DNA from: Chara braunii
Lineage: Eukaryota; Streptophyta; Charophyceae; Charales; Characeae
Assembly: GCA_003427395.1 (NCBI GenBank)
Contig: BFEA01000546.1
Span: forward strand, 517,048-538,817
DNA length: 21,770 nucleotides
Direction of reading: 5' to 3'
Part shown: one piece after another, positions 1 through 8,285 of the stretch
Layout of the letters: every line of letters starts with the position of its first letter
Position numbering within the stretch: the stretch's first letter is position 1
Notes under the pieces: generated by a model
What the model saw: only the letters and a program-made list of their open reading frames with translations
The model's database searches: none
What the model was told of the DNA's origin: nothing
Program-made: the position numbers and the translations under genes

Positions 1-30
<30 letters not shown>
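1..30. repeat. (AC)n microsatellite at the left edge
   Basis: Pure AC dinucleotide run that starts at the first base of the window, so its true length is unknown. Confidence 0.95.
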
Positions 31-33
<3 letters not shown>

Positions 34-130
34 TATACATTCTCCTGTCTATTGATGGGGAGCGCCACTTGCTGGAAACTAGGTCCAGCGTCCCATGAAC
101 ATCTTGAATAAAGCACCAACCGGCACCCCC

Positions 131-264
131 CCCACTCACACTCTTCGAGTTGTGTATTGCGAACATGACAAAACATACATACAATATAATCAATACCTTA
201 CCCTTCCCGAACCACATAAACAAACGAAATACGGGGTATACACAACTCGAAGAGTGTGTGGGGG
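131..264. repeat. Foldback repeat, MITE-like
   Basis: The 20 bases CACACTCTTCGAGTTGTGTA at 137-156 are matched as an exact reverse complement at 239-258. Imperfect complementarity continues outward into a C tract (left) and a G tract (right), giving arms of about 26 nt around an AT-richer centre of about 80 nt. The centre has no open frame worth calling. The form fits a small non-autonomous foldback or MITE-type element. The homopolymer edges hide any target duplication, so the class is inferred. Confidence 0.6.
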
Positions 265-705
265 GGGGGATGCATGTTACCCCCTGCCCTTATCGGCGGT
301 AGTCAGGGAGTAGGGTGGGGCCACCGTTGGGGGGGGGAGTCTAATGCAAAGACGGAGCATTTTGGTAGTAGCTGCGCCTCCCGCCTACTTCCCCGACCGC
401 CATCGAGTAGCAGCGGTGACTATGGCAAGCACTCTCCCGCACACCGCTCCACTACTCCGGAAATGCACAAAAAACAAAAATCATGGCGACGTATTCGCAG
501 CCCTAAGACTGCGGTATAGTGGGCTTCGACGTCTGTGTCAAGGTGTCGCATTTTTTGCGGCGGGCGACAGGACGCAAAGTGGGTTTTTAAGGGGCAAAAA
601 AAATTGGGGGACCAGTCCTTGGCAAAATTGCGGACTACCTACAACTAGCTCTGGTAGTCTTGAAACTTTCGAAAAAAAAAAGGACCGGTCCTCAGGTTGA
701 AGCGG

Positions 706-740
706 TGTCGGCGCGAATACCCTTACAAGGGTATCCGCCC
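706..740 (+). repeat. Diverged relative of the element terminus seen at 5307 and 19519
   Basis: TGTCGG at 706-711 is followed at the same distance as at 5307 by the palindrome ATACCCTTACAAGGGTAT (717-734), which has 8-bp arms around AC. A short stretch downstream (GCC.TG..TTTGCA, then ACGG) still aligns loosely with the 5307 copy, and then similarity fades. This looks like the first bases of a related, older element. The extent beyond 740 cannot be fixed by eye. Confidence 0.5.
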
Positions 741-1868
741 TGGATTTTGCAAGTGACGGAAAATAGCTTTGGTTAAAAATTTAGTATTTTACGCGAGGCG
801 CGTGCGTCTGTGGCCAAGGCTGACCGAATGGTTGGCGAGGATAGAGAGTGTGTGGGCGATCATATTTTTGAGGCGCGCACGATCTTCTTATTTGTTGATG
901 ATTGAAGAGTCGGTGTGACCGCCGACCAGATTTTTCTCTTCTGATTAAATAGGGATTAAAAAGATTACGTCTCGTTGGTTAACGTGCTTGCCTGTGACCT
1001 GTGCGTACGTATGGAGGACGACATCGACAACAATGTGACTTCTGAAAGCGTTTCGGTAGGTCGGCGCGTTGCGCTCTGTCCGTTTATTTAGGCGCCCATT
1101 AGAACCAAACTCAGACTTGGGCTCTACACCAGCGGTTACGACGTCTGACTTTCATCTGAGAGGATCAAGGATCGAGATCAAGCGGCGATGACGCGGGAAT
1201 GTCAGAGTGGCGCGAAGGGACCGAGGGGGTTGAGGGCCCGACGGGGCTGTCGCCCTTGGGTTTGTCGTGGTGGCGTCGGAATGACGCACGCGGTTTAAAG
1301 GCCCTAAATACTTCTATTATTTATCGTCATTGATATTCATTTTTATGTTAAGTTGTCTTTTGAATAAAGACATGACGCCGGGTATAGGGGCCGGTGATGT
1401 TGACTATGTACAACCTACGTTTCGGGTCCGGCGAGGTCGCCCGGGGGTGTGTTGTATTCGCCGGGGGGGGCATGGAGTGTGGCCGCAAACCGTTTCGGGA
1501 TTGCGCCGAAGTACCCCGTTATGGTGTTCCGGGGGTCTCCGTAGCAGCCACATCCGTGCTCAAGGGAGCTGTACCCACCCGCGGGGGCCTTTTCCACTTC
1601 GGTCTCCCAAGTTCTCATTGAAATGTTTGCTACTACTACCAAGATTCGCGCTAAGACCCGCCTTACCGGGCCTTATGTTGTGAGTCCCGCAACAGGCCCG
1701 CGCTTTTGGTGTCGCAGCTTGATGTGAGAATGTCTGTTGGTGGCCAAAAAGGAGACCAATCCGGCCTGAGAAGAGTGGGCCAGCTGGGTTTCGCTGCGGT
1801 ACTGCTGCAATCCGTTCGTCGGGGCTGGGTATAGGGGCAAAAAGAACTAGTCAGGCCGTGGCAGTCGG

Positions 1869-1883
1869 CCCCCCCCCCCCCCC
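1869..1883. repeat. C15 homopolymer
   Basis: Fifteen consecutive C. Nearby frames that cross it should not be trusted. Confidence 0.9.
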
Positions 1884-2669
1884 GCGGCTTCCACAGGGTA
1901 GCCAAAGTGAGGGAGCGGTCCTACCATTGGGCTATATGACCGAGCGCCACTACGAAGGCAGTGGCGGGGCGGAACTGATAGCGCTACTGGGCATCGAGCA
2001 CTGAGTTGGCAAGTCGAGGTAGTAAACGTCGGGCGCTGCGCTAGTCGCAGCGGGCTAGGTCGGGCAACACGGTAACAGCGGCTGGGACCTTTGGGTAAAA
2101 ATAGGGCCGGGTCGTTATGACCACCTGCAGGAGCGTGAGCACCGTAATAGCAGCAGGGCAACGAGAGTTAAAGTAAGTGAGAGGGGGGGGGTTAACCCGG
2201 ACGTAGGGCGGTGCCGGGTAGTTGCAGACGAAAATGGATGGTGAAGGGGCTGGTCGGGCGCTGAGACAGCGCAGCTACAGGTGCCAGGCAGAGCTAGTGG
2301 GCGGGCGCAAGAGGGTTGAGGCAGCCGGCAGGGAAAGTGGGAGCGAAGCCGGCCTGAAAATGTGCCGGGTACGCTCGATAAGGGAATAGCGGAGGTGGTG
2401 AGAAGGTGAGTCGGGGCGCTATAGAGAGAGGTGAAGTGGAGCACTGCAGGCGAGGCGGAGAAGCGATGGGCACTGAAGCAACAGGAGGGGGAGAGAGTGG
2501 AGCAATAGCGGCCGCGGCAAGTGACGGACTAACGTGAACGCCGGAGAGGCGATAAGCATAGCTAGGGGGCAGGGGCTGGCGCGGACGGACACCAGGGAAA
2601 GAATTGGGAAAGGGAAACGAATGAACCTGGGCGGGATCCGCACACACGTGCATTCGGAAACAGAGGTAA

Positions 2670-3215
2670 GTATGACTATGGGGAGGAAAAAACAGAAAAG
2701 TCGTATCCCGCTCGCTTCTTAATCAAAACGAGCGAGGAAAAGCGTTGGATAGAGGTTTATTGGTAGGGCGAATCTGTTGGAAGCATTAGATTAGTGAAAG
2801 AGTTAGCATAGGGAGAGGTTAGTGAGAAGAGGTGTGCGCCGAGGTATGGCGGAAGACAAGGGGAGAAGGACGAAAACATACGTATCTCTCTCGTTCGTGA
2901 ACAGTTTTGAGGAAGGGAAGATACGATTCCGGGGTTTTGACCCCGGGCGAGTGCGATGGAATGCTTAGTTTTAGTGATAGATTAAAAAGATAGTGAGTTA
3001 GTGAGAAACATGCTGCATGGAGCTATGGGGGATATGTGAGGGAAGAAGACGGGAAGAATGGGTGTTCACCTTGATCCTCGATCAAAATGAATGAGGGAAA
3101 GTGCTACTTCAACATTTCTGGTCAGGGCGAAATCGGTGGTAGTGTTAGTTTAGTGACAGGTTAGTAAGTTAGGAGTTAATTAGAGAATAGGCTGCGCTGG
3201 AGGTGAAAACAGGAA
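2670..3215. repeat. Degenerate tandem repeat, about 170-180 bp period, three units
   Basis: Three blocks starting near 2680, 2848 and 3025 share an ordered set of landmarks. These are a purine-rich lead (GGGGAGGAAAAAACAG, GGCGGAAGACAAGG, GTGAGGGAAGAAGACGGG), then a pyrimidine patch, then a GATCAAAA/GTTTTGAGG-like stretch, then a G/T-rich part ending in TTAGTTTTAGTGATAG or TTAGTTTAGTGACAGG. Units 1 and 3 are closest to each other. Similarity is patchy, and no coding potential was seen. Confidence 0.4.
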
Positions 3216-3353
3216 CGTTGAATGTATCTGGCCTGGTTTCGGCGGGGGGTTCATAGCCATCCTGTTTCGGTTCGATGGATTTTTTGGCGCGACAGCCTAT
3301 CCTTTGGCGTCTTTGCGAAGGGTTCACCGTGTCTTCTCTCATATGATCAGAGA

Positions 3354-3372
3354 GATAGAGAGAGAGAGAGGG
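3354..3372. repeat. Short GA-rich tract
   Basis: Short GA repeat interrupted by T. It lies just before the first of the recurring minus-strand donor motifs. Confidence 0.8.
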
Positions 3373-3393
3373 AGGTAGGGAGAGCTAACGAAG

Positions 3394-4215
3394 ACTTACC
3401 TCGTAGCTGGCGGAGAACCAGCCATGCCGGGTGAACCGAAAGTCGAGCTGCGGCCCTGAGCTTAAGATGCCAGGGGAGTTTGGTGGTGTACCCGCCCATG
3501 ATCAGGTCGTAGGTTCATTCAATTCTCCTTATGCGGTCGATGGAGGCAGTGCTGGGTTAGTCACGGTGTTGGAAACTTACCTGCTAGCCGGTGAGGTGCA
3601 CCCGGCCATGGTCTAAACGAGAGGTCCGACCTCGAGTCGTGACCGAAAACGGGGTGGGCTGACGAAGTGGTGAGGCGCTCAGTCTACCGAGTGAGGGCAA
3701 TGACAAGAGTAAGCGACAGGGGAGGACTTACCAATACAGTGGTACGTTGCCCAGAGGAAGCAGCGAGAGGGCGGCTGCAGGATGGGAACTCGCCTATCTG
3801 AATAACGAGGTGATCTGCAAAGTTGTGTACGGACCTGACGGCATGGTGCGCGGCTCATTCGAAGGATGGGAGTCGCGTGGGTCCTGCCGAGGAAGTGAGG
3901 ACTGATCTCTTGACTGGTATGCTGCCTGCCTTACCCACGGGAATAGCAGGGGTCAGGACGAGCAGATGGACACTTACCTACGGATCGAGGCGCCGTTTCA
4001 TTCCGTCGGGTGGAGTAGTAGGGAGGCGAGTACGGGAGCGGGAACCCACCGGTTAAACCCGTGGACTGCAGGCAGGTTGCGGGTTGGAAGCTTACCTATG
4101 GGCGATGTACTCTTGGCCCTCATGTACGGAGTTGCTGGGGACCAGCCACAAGGATGCCGGCTCCCGTGCAGAATGAAGGGGTGAGGAGCAAGGATGTGGA
4201 GACTGCACTTTACCT
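3394..4215 (-). repeat. Region of recurrent minus-strand splice-donor-like motifs
   Basis: ACTTACCT, the reverse complement of the donor consensus AGGTAAGT, occurs exactly at 3394-3401, 3575-3582 and 3972-3979. Near-matches lie at 3726-3733 (ACTTACCA), 4090-4097 (GCTTACCT) and 4207-4215 (ACTTTACCT). The copies at 3575 and 4207 share following sequence (CTGCTAGCCGGTG versus CTGCTGGCTGGTG). The copies at 3394 and 3575 are each preceded on the minus strand, about 30 nt upstream, by ATGGC. The block is therefore a diverged duplicated module, perhaps repeated first exons or a minisatellite. No protein is recognised on either strand. Confidence 0.4.
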
Positions 4216-4646
4216 GCTGGCTGGTGTTTTGCTTATCGGGCTGGGCGAGTTAGCCGGAGGCAAACTGCGGGAGTGCAAACCCACCCATAGTCCACGCAAC
4301 TCGGTGTCGAGATCTCGACGAAGGGGCAAAGCTTTTTGCAGAGGGGCATTGCTGCGGATGGAGGAGTCGGCAAGGTGTTGACCTTGGCAGTTTAACATCG
4401 GGAGTTTGACCAAACTGTTGCGTTTTTGGCCATCATTGCGGGGCCCTCAGGTGCATTGAGGTATCAAGGCCCTCTCGCACGAGTCTGAGTGCACCATTCT
4501 GGGATCTGAGAGCCTCAAAACTTCTCCTTCTGCCCTTCTCCCTCTAAGTCTAGTCTATTGGTTCTGAGAGGAAGGCGGCAGGCGGGATTGCAACCCGTAG
4601 GACCGCAGCAAGGCTCTGTGGGGAGTCCACCCACCAATTGCGGGAG

Positions 4647-4682
4647 CCCTGCCGGAACTCAGGAGGAGTTCTGGAGGCAGGG
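4647..4682. repeat. Strong 36-nt hairpin upstream of a TATA box
   Basis: The outer arms CCCTGCC (4647-4653) and GGCAGGG (4676-4682) are perfect complements. The inner arms GAACTC (4655-4660) and GAGTTC (4666-4671) close on AGGAG. A small asymmetric internal loop separates the two stems. It lies 28 bp upstream of TATAAA. Confidence 0.65.
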
Positions 4683-4710
4683 AATTGAGAGGTAATCATT
4701 GCTTCCCCTT

Positions 4711-4716
4711 TATAAA
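4711..4716 (+). promoter_or_regulatory. Candidate TATA box
   Basis: CCCTTTATAAACCCC has a good plant-type TATA core (TATAAA) in a C-rich setting. With AATAAA 106 bp downstream, the spacing resembles the U3/R part of an LTR. A transcript starting here would include the hairpin array at 4959-5296. LTR status is inferred, as no second copy is in the window. Confidence 0.4.
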
Positions 4717-4821
4717 CCCCGACTATATCCCCTATCTATATCACGTTTATGAGTTGAATGAGTATTCTGCATGCAATTATACTTTGACTTTCAGTTTCAC
4801 TTTAGGACACAACTCAGATTA

Positions 4822-4827
4822 AATAAA
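4822..4827 (+). terminator. Candidate polyadenylation signal AATAAA
   Basis: AATAAA in an AT-rich context shortly downstream of the candidate TATA box. It is a short motif and is only suggestive. Confidence 0.3.
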
Positions 4828-4958
4828 GGAATGCGTGAGAGAACTTGGTTTCAGTTTCTTTTGGTTACCTAAAAGCAGACTTGTACAGAAGAAGGGGCTG
4901 CATCTGGGGGAAGGGTGGGTGAAAGATAGTTTTGCCTGAGCTTGGCAGGGTCCTATGG

Positions 4959-5296
4959 GGTCAGGCATGTTCCATAAGATTGGATGGCCTGACCGATGTG
5001 TTTTGTTCCTTTGAAAAACATGGAGAATCAGACAAGTTCCGTAAGATTGGATGGTCTGATTGCTCTGAATTGTGAGGGCGTGACTGTGGTAGACTTTTCA
5101 GGAGCCAAGCCTGCACCATAAGATTGGAGGGCTTGGTTGTCGTGTTTAGTTGGGGTTTATTTTGTTTCATTTGTTTCTGAGCAAGGAGGTCTGAGCAAGT
5201 CCATAAGATTGGACGGCCCAGCCCCTTCCGGTTTTATTATGAGGGGATAATTATTGTTGAGGGCAAAGCATGTCCATAAGATTGGACAGCTTTGGA
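4959..5296 (+). repeat. Array of five structured hairpin repeats with an invariant core
   Basis: All five units contain TAAGATTGGA exactly. In order, each has a left outer stem, a 3-4 nt spacer, TCCA or variant, loop TAAGAT, TGGA, 2 nt, and a right outer stem. Unit 1 is GGTCAGGC (4959-4966) with GCCTGACC (4987-4994), 8 of 8 paired. Unit 2 is AATCAGAC (5026-5033) with GTCTGATT (5054-5061), 8 of 8. Unit 3 is AGCCAAGC (5103-5110) with GCTTGGTT (5131-5138), 8 of 8 with one G-T. Unit 4 is GTCTGAGC (5189-5196) with GCCCAGCC (5216-5223), 6 of 8. Unit 5 is CAAAGC (5264-5269) with GCTTTG (5289-5294), 6 bp. The inner TCCA/TGGA pairs in units 1, 4 and 5, by G-T wobble in unit 2, and over 3 bp in unit 3. 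Stem sequences differ between units while pairing is kept. Function is unknown. Confidence 0.85.
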
Positions 5297-6041
5297 CTCA
5301 TGCCGCTGTCGGACAAAATGCCCTTACAAGGGTATTTTGCCATGTCTTTGCATTCGGCACGGTGATGGCCTCAGCCACCATGGCGTAGCCAGTCTGGAAC
5401 GAGAATAGGTGTGTACGCTTGGCGTGACACTGAAAGCAAAAATCCTCGGCCACTAAGGCCGGGGCAGAAATCGGTGAAAAAAAAAACAAAAATTCGTTAA
5501 GTGTGTGCGCGTGTTACTATAACGCGCGTCATAATGATAAGGTTCAGTAGTGATACCCCTCGACAAAAGAGGCCGAAGGGTCAGTTGGGTTAATATTGTG
5601 TCAGGGAGATCTACGACACACACTGAGATTTGGTATGGTACCTGTCTGTCTACCGGTACCAGGGGTTTAAAAGTTTTTTTTTGTCTTTCCGTACTCGGCC
5701 TCCGAGTCAAGTACCCGATGCATCTACCTCTACTTAGTGAGGTACCGACCTACCTGCTACTCGAGTGTTTTACGCTACTCTAAAGTGTCGCGGGCTTCTT
5801 TTCCTGCCACTTGAGTGTTTTTCCAACCACGACCCTCAATGTCACGGTTACAAGTAACTACCGGTCTGCGGGCCTCCCAAGCAGCCAAGTACTTTTGCAG
5901 GCCACACAAACACATATTCAAACCGACAGGCGTGCGGACCGACACGCATACACAAGCACGAACTTCGAAATAGGCTCATGCCGCTAGTAGGGCTGAGCCG
6001 GAGCTCTATAGATACTAGAGCTGCTCCCTTACTTTTCGAAG

Positions 6042-6130
6042 TGGGAGCTAGCTCAGTAGGTATTGGTGCAAAGCTATCATGCGACAGACCCGGGGATCGA
6101 ATCTGCCCAACCACCAAAGCTAGCTCCCTT
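6042..6130 (+). other. tRNA-like sequence with A and B box, copy A
   Basis: TAGCTCAGTAGG (6049-6060) matches the tRNA A-box consensus at every defined position. GGATCGAATCT (6094-6104) is a B-box with two changes. The 33-nt gap is that of a real tRNA gene. ACCACCA follows at 6110-6116, close to where a tRNA CCA end would fall. GGGAGCTAGCT (6043-6053) is complementary to AGCTAGCTCCC (6118-6128), and TTTT follows at 6129-6132, a possible pol III terminator. The T stem is not well formed, so this is a tRNA-derived unit rather than a working tRNA gene. With the AAAT tail 30 bp on, it resembles a SINE head. Confidence 0.6.
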
Positions 6131-6158
6131 TTACGAGGTGCTTCCCTCGATAGGATGA

Positions 6159-6198
6159 ACAAATAAATAAACAAATAGATAAATAAATAAATAAATAG
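6159..6198. repeat. (AAAT)n tract, copy A
   Basis: AAAT units with interruptions, directly after the tRNA-like unit and its short tail. This is the position of a SINE or LINE tail. It is also found in copy B at 21364-21398 with a different unit count. Confidence 0.85.
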
Positions 6199-6345
6199 AA
6201 AACGAATGAATATATCCCTACAACGTGGGGGTATACACTACCACATTTGTGTGTGTATATATGTAGGTGTGCGCGTGTGTGAGAGAGAGAGGGAGACGAT
6301 AAGTCTCCGACCTTGGCCAACAGCCAAGTCTGCCGCCCCACGGCT

Positions 6346-6477
6346 CGCTGCGGGCCACTTGGATCGATAGAACAAGCAAGTCAAAGAGTAACAATGTATA
6401 TTTCCCCGTTTCAAGATTCATTCCGACTTTGCTCGCCCCAATCGATGGGATGTGTGTGTGTGAGACGTACATGATTC

Positions 6478-6552
<75 letters not shown>

Positions 6553-7120
6553 GTTTTTTTCTTCTTCCTCTTCTAAGTCCAGCATCTCCCTTTCTCCCTC
6601 TCAACACTTGACTTCACTGCATCTGCAGACTACGAGAGGGGAAGGACAGAGCTTGGTAACTTCGGACCGAGACNAGGCTTTTTGGGCTTCAGATATAACG
6701 GCGAGGGATTACTTGGGATAGGTGGCAAAGATTCAGTGTTGAAGACATTCACGACTCTCCCCTCTCTTCGTCTGATCCCCTCCTCTTCGTCTGTGCATGA
6801 TNGGACCTGGCGCTTCTTCTCGTGAATAGCGCCGGGCTCTTTCACNCCTAGTGATGGAAACGACGTATGACGTTGGTCGGGATCGCTATTAGTATTNTAG
6901 TATTCTGCTTCGCTACTTTGTACTACGAGAGTGAGGGCAGTCCCGGTCAGGTCAGCCTTCGTATCTAAGTCTTCCCTGCGCTATTCATCACCTTTATGGA
7001 TGAAAGAGAATGCACATTGCTTGTCGAGATTCTAGTCGCACCACGTGTCCATTCAGTCCTTCCGTCGTATTGGAGGTCCTCGGTCATTAAGTACATTACG
7101 TATCTGTGCATGAAACAGAA
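6346..7120 (+). repeat. Tandem duplication, unit 1
   Basis: It begins with CCACTTGGATCGATAGAAC and passes TATATTTCCCCGT, a GTGTGTGTGTGAGACG patch, GA repeats, a TTCTTCTTCCTC patch, AGAGCTTGGTAAC and GGACCTGGCGCTTCTTC. The same landmarks appear in the same order in 7205-8240, with much substitution and length change. Its first ~200 bp also recur at the right end of the window. It has no credible coding frame. Ns at 6674, 6802, 6846 and 6897. Confidence 0.65.
6482..6553. repeat. (GA)n microsatellite
   Basis: Nearly pure AG/GA run with one GG interruption, inside unit 1 of the tandem duplication. The same site in copy B is at 21681-21770. Confidence 0.95.
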
Positions 7121-7204
7121 GGAAGCGAAGAGAAAGAAGGGGAGGAGAGATCGAGAAGGAGATGAGAAAGAGGTTAAAGGAGAGAGCCTATACGTCCCAG
7201 CACC

Positions 7205-7473
7205 ACGACCCGCCGCACTCTACTTGGATCGAAAGAACGAGCAGATCAAAAGTGTCAGTGTATATTTCCCCGTATTGGCAAAAGATTCATACCGATTTGC
7301 TCGTCCTGTCGATGAAATGTGTGTGTGTGAGACGCTCATGACTCGACCAGAGAGGGAGAGAGAAAGTTCAACGGAAGGGGGATATGAGAGAGAGAAGTTG
7401 AGGAATAGAAGGAAAATGGGGAAGTCGAAGAGAGAAGAGGAGAAGAGAAAGATCGAAGGGAAATGAAAAAGGG

Positions 7474-7540
<67 letters not shown>

Positions 7541-8240
7541 TGAAGAGGGAAAGAGTTCTTCTTCTTCCTCTCCTAAGTCCACCCTCGGCTCCTCACCCTC
7601 TCGCTACCTTCCTTCTCAGTATCTGCTGGCTAAGAGAGAGAAGGAGAGAGAGAGAGAAAGAGAAAGAGAGTTCTTCTTCTTCCTCCTCTCAGTCCACCAT
7701 CTCTTTCTCCCCCTCCTAACATCTGACAAGCAACGAAGGGGGAGGGGCAGAGCTTGGTGACATCGGATCCAGACTCGGCTTTGGGACTTCAAACATTACA
7801 GCGAACGATTATTTGGGATCGGTGACAAGGACTTGGTGATTGACGACATTCTCGTTTCTCCCCTCCAATCGTCTGATCCGTTCCTCTTCGTCTGTGTATG
7901 TCTGGACCTGGCGTTTCTTCCCAAACAGCGCCAGGCTCCATCACTATTGGTGGTAGAAACAATGCATGTTTGGTCTACATTAATACGTTGATTGAGCTCA
8001 NCATTGGTNTTCTAGCATTCTGTTGCGCTGACGTGCACTACAGAGGTCAGTCCAGGATAGATCAGACTTCATATNTAAGTCTTCANTGCACTGATCAGCG
8101 CCACTATGTATGTATGAAAATGCGTATCGCTTGCCAAGATCCTATTCGCACCGCATTGTCCATTCAGCCTTTTCATCACATCGAAGATCCTCGGTTATTG
8201 CGTACGACATGTGTCTGTACATATCAAATAAGGATGATAA
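7205..8240 (+). repeat. Tandem duplication, unit 2
   Basis: Diverged second copy of 6346-7120, about 0.25 kb longer because of extra GA-rich material. Inside it the module GA-run, TTCTTCTTCTTCCTC, AGTCCACC is itself repeated (about 7531-7590 and 7660-7710). Shared late landmarks include TCTGGACCTGGCGTTTCTTC and GTCCATTCAG. It ends just before the first open frame of the coding part. Ns at 8001, 8009, 8075 and 8086. Confidence 0.6.
7479..7540. repeat. (GA)n microsatellite in unit 2
   Basis: GA run ending in GAAAGAGAGA, in the middle of unit 2. Confidence 0.95.
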
Positions 8241-8285
8241 GAAGAAAAAGGTCCTTTCTTTGGCTGTTGTAACAGGTATACCAGG

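Larger units (their letters stand above)
270..2660. other. No gene recognised
   Basis: Open frames here are short, overlap on both strands and give low-complexity or arginine/serine/proline-rich translations expected of GC-rich non-coding DNA. No domain motif was seen. Recognisable content is limited to the terminus-like sequence at 706-740, an AATAAA at 1362-1367 and a C15 run at 1869-1883. Confidence 0.6.
5307..6560 (+). repeat. Long direct repeat, copy A, LTR-like
   Basis: Near-identical (roughly 95% by eye) to 19519-20348 plus 21344-21770, offset by about 14.2 kb. It starts TGTCGG and carries a near-palindrome at 5315-5338 (AAAATGCCCTT, AC, AAGGGTATTTT). Similarity to copy B stops at 5306, where only one base to the left matches. 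The TG start and the flanking of a gag-pol coding region suggest an LTR. Short frames on both strands are shared by the copies, but amino-acid changes are frequent in both, so none is called a gene. The right end of the repeat lies beyond what copy B shows. Confidence 0.75.

Noticed and set aside
1847-2653. Series of minus-strand open frames of 74-119 codons.
   Set aside because: Serine/proline/arginine-rich translations in several overlapping frames, typical of GC-rich non-coding DNA. No motif was seen.
4959-5296. CRISPR-like array.
   Set aside because: Repeats are short and their stems vary, spacing is uneven (67-85 bp), the sequence between cores includes the stems themselves, no cas gene is present, and the setting is eukaryotic.
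5453-5783. Open frames on both strands that are shared by copy A (5453-5710 minus, 5550-5783 plus) and copy B (19462-19920 minus, 19760-19993 plus).
   Set aside because: The two copies differ by many amino-acid changes in both frames, with no excess of silent changes, and the frames overlap on opposite strands. Similarity simply follows the DNA repeat.
6996-7466. 156-codon plus-strand frame in the tandem units.
   Set aside because: Most of it is translated GA repeat, and the equivalent part of unit 2 is in different frames with stops.
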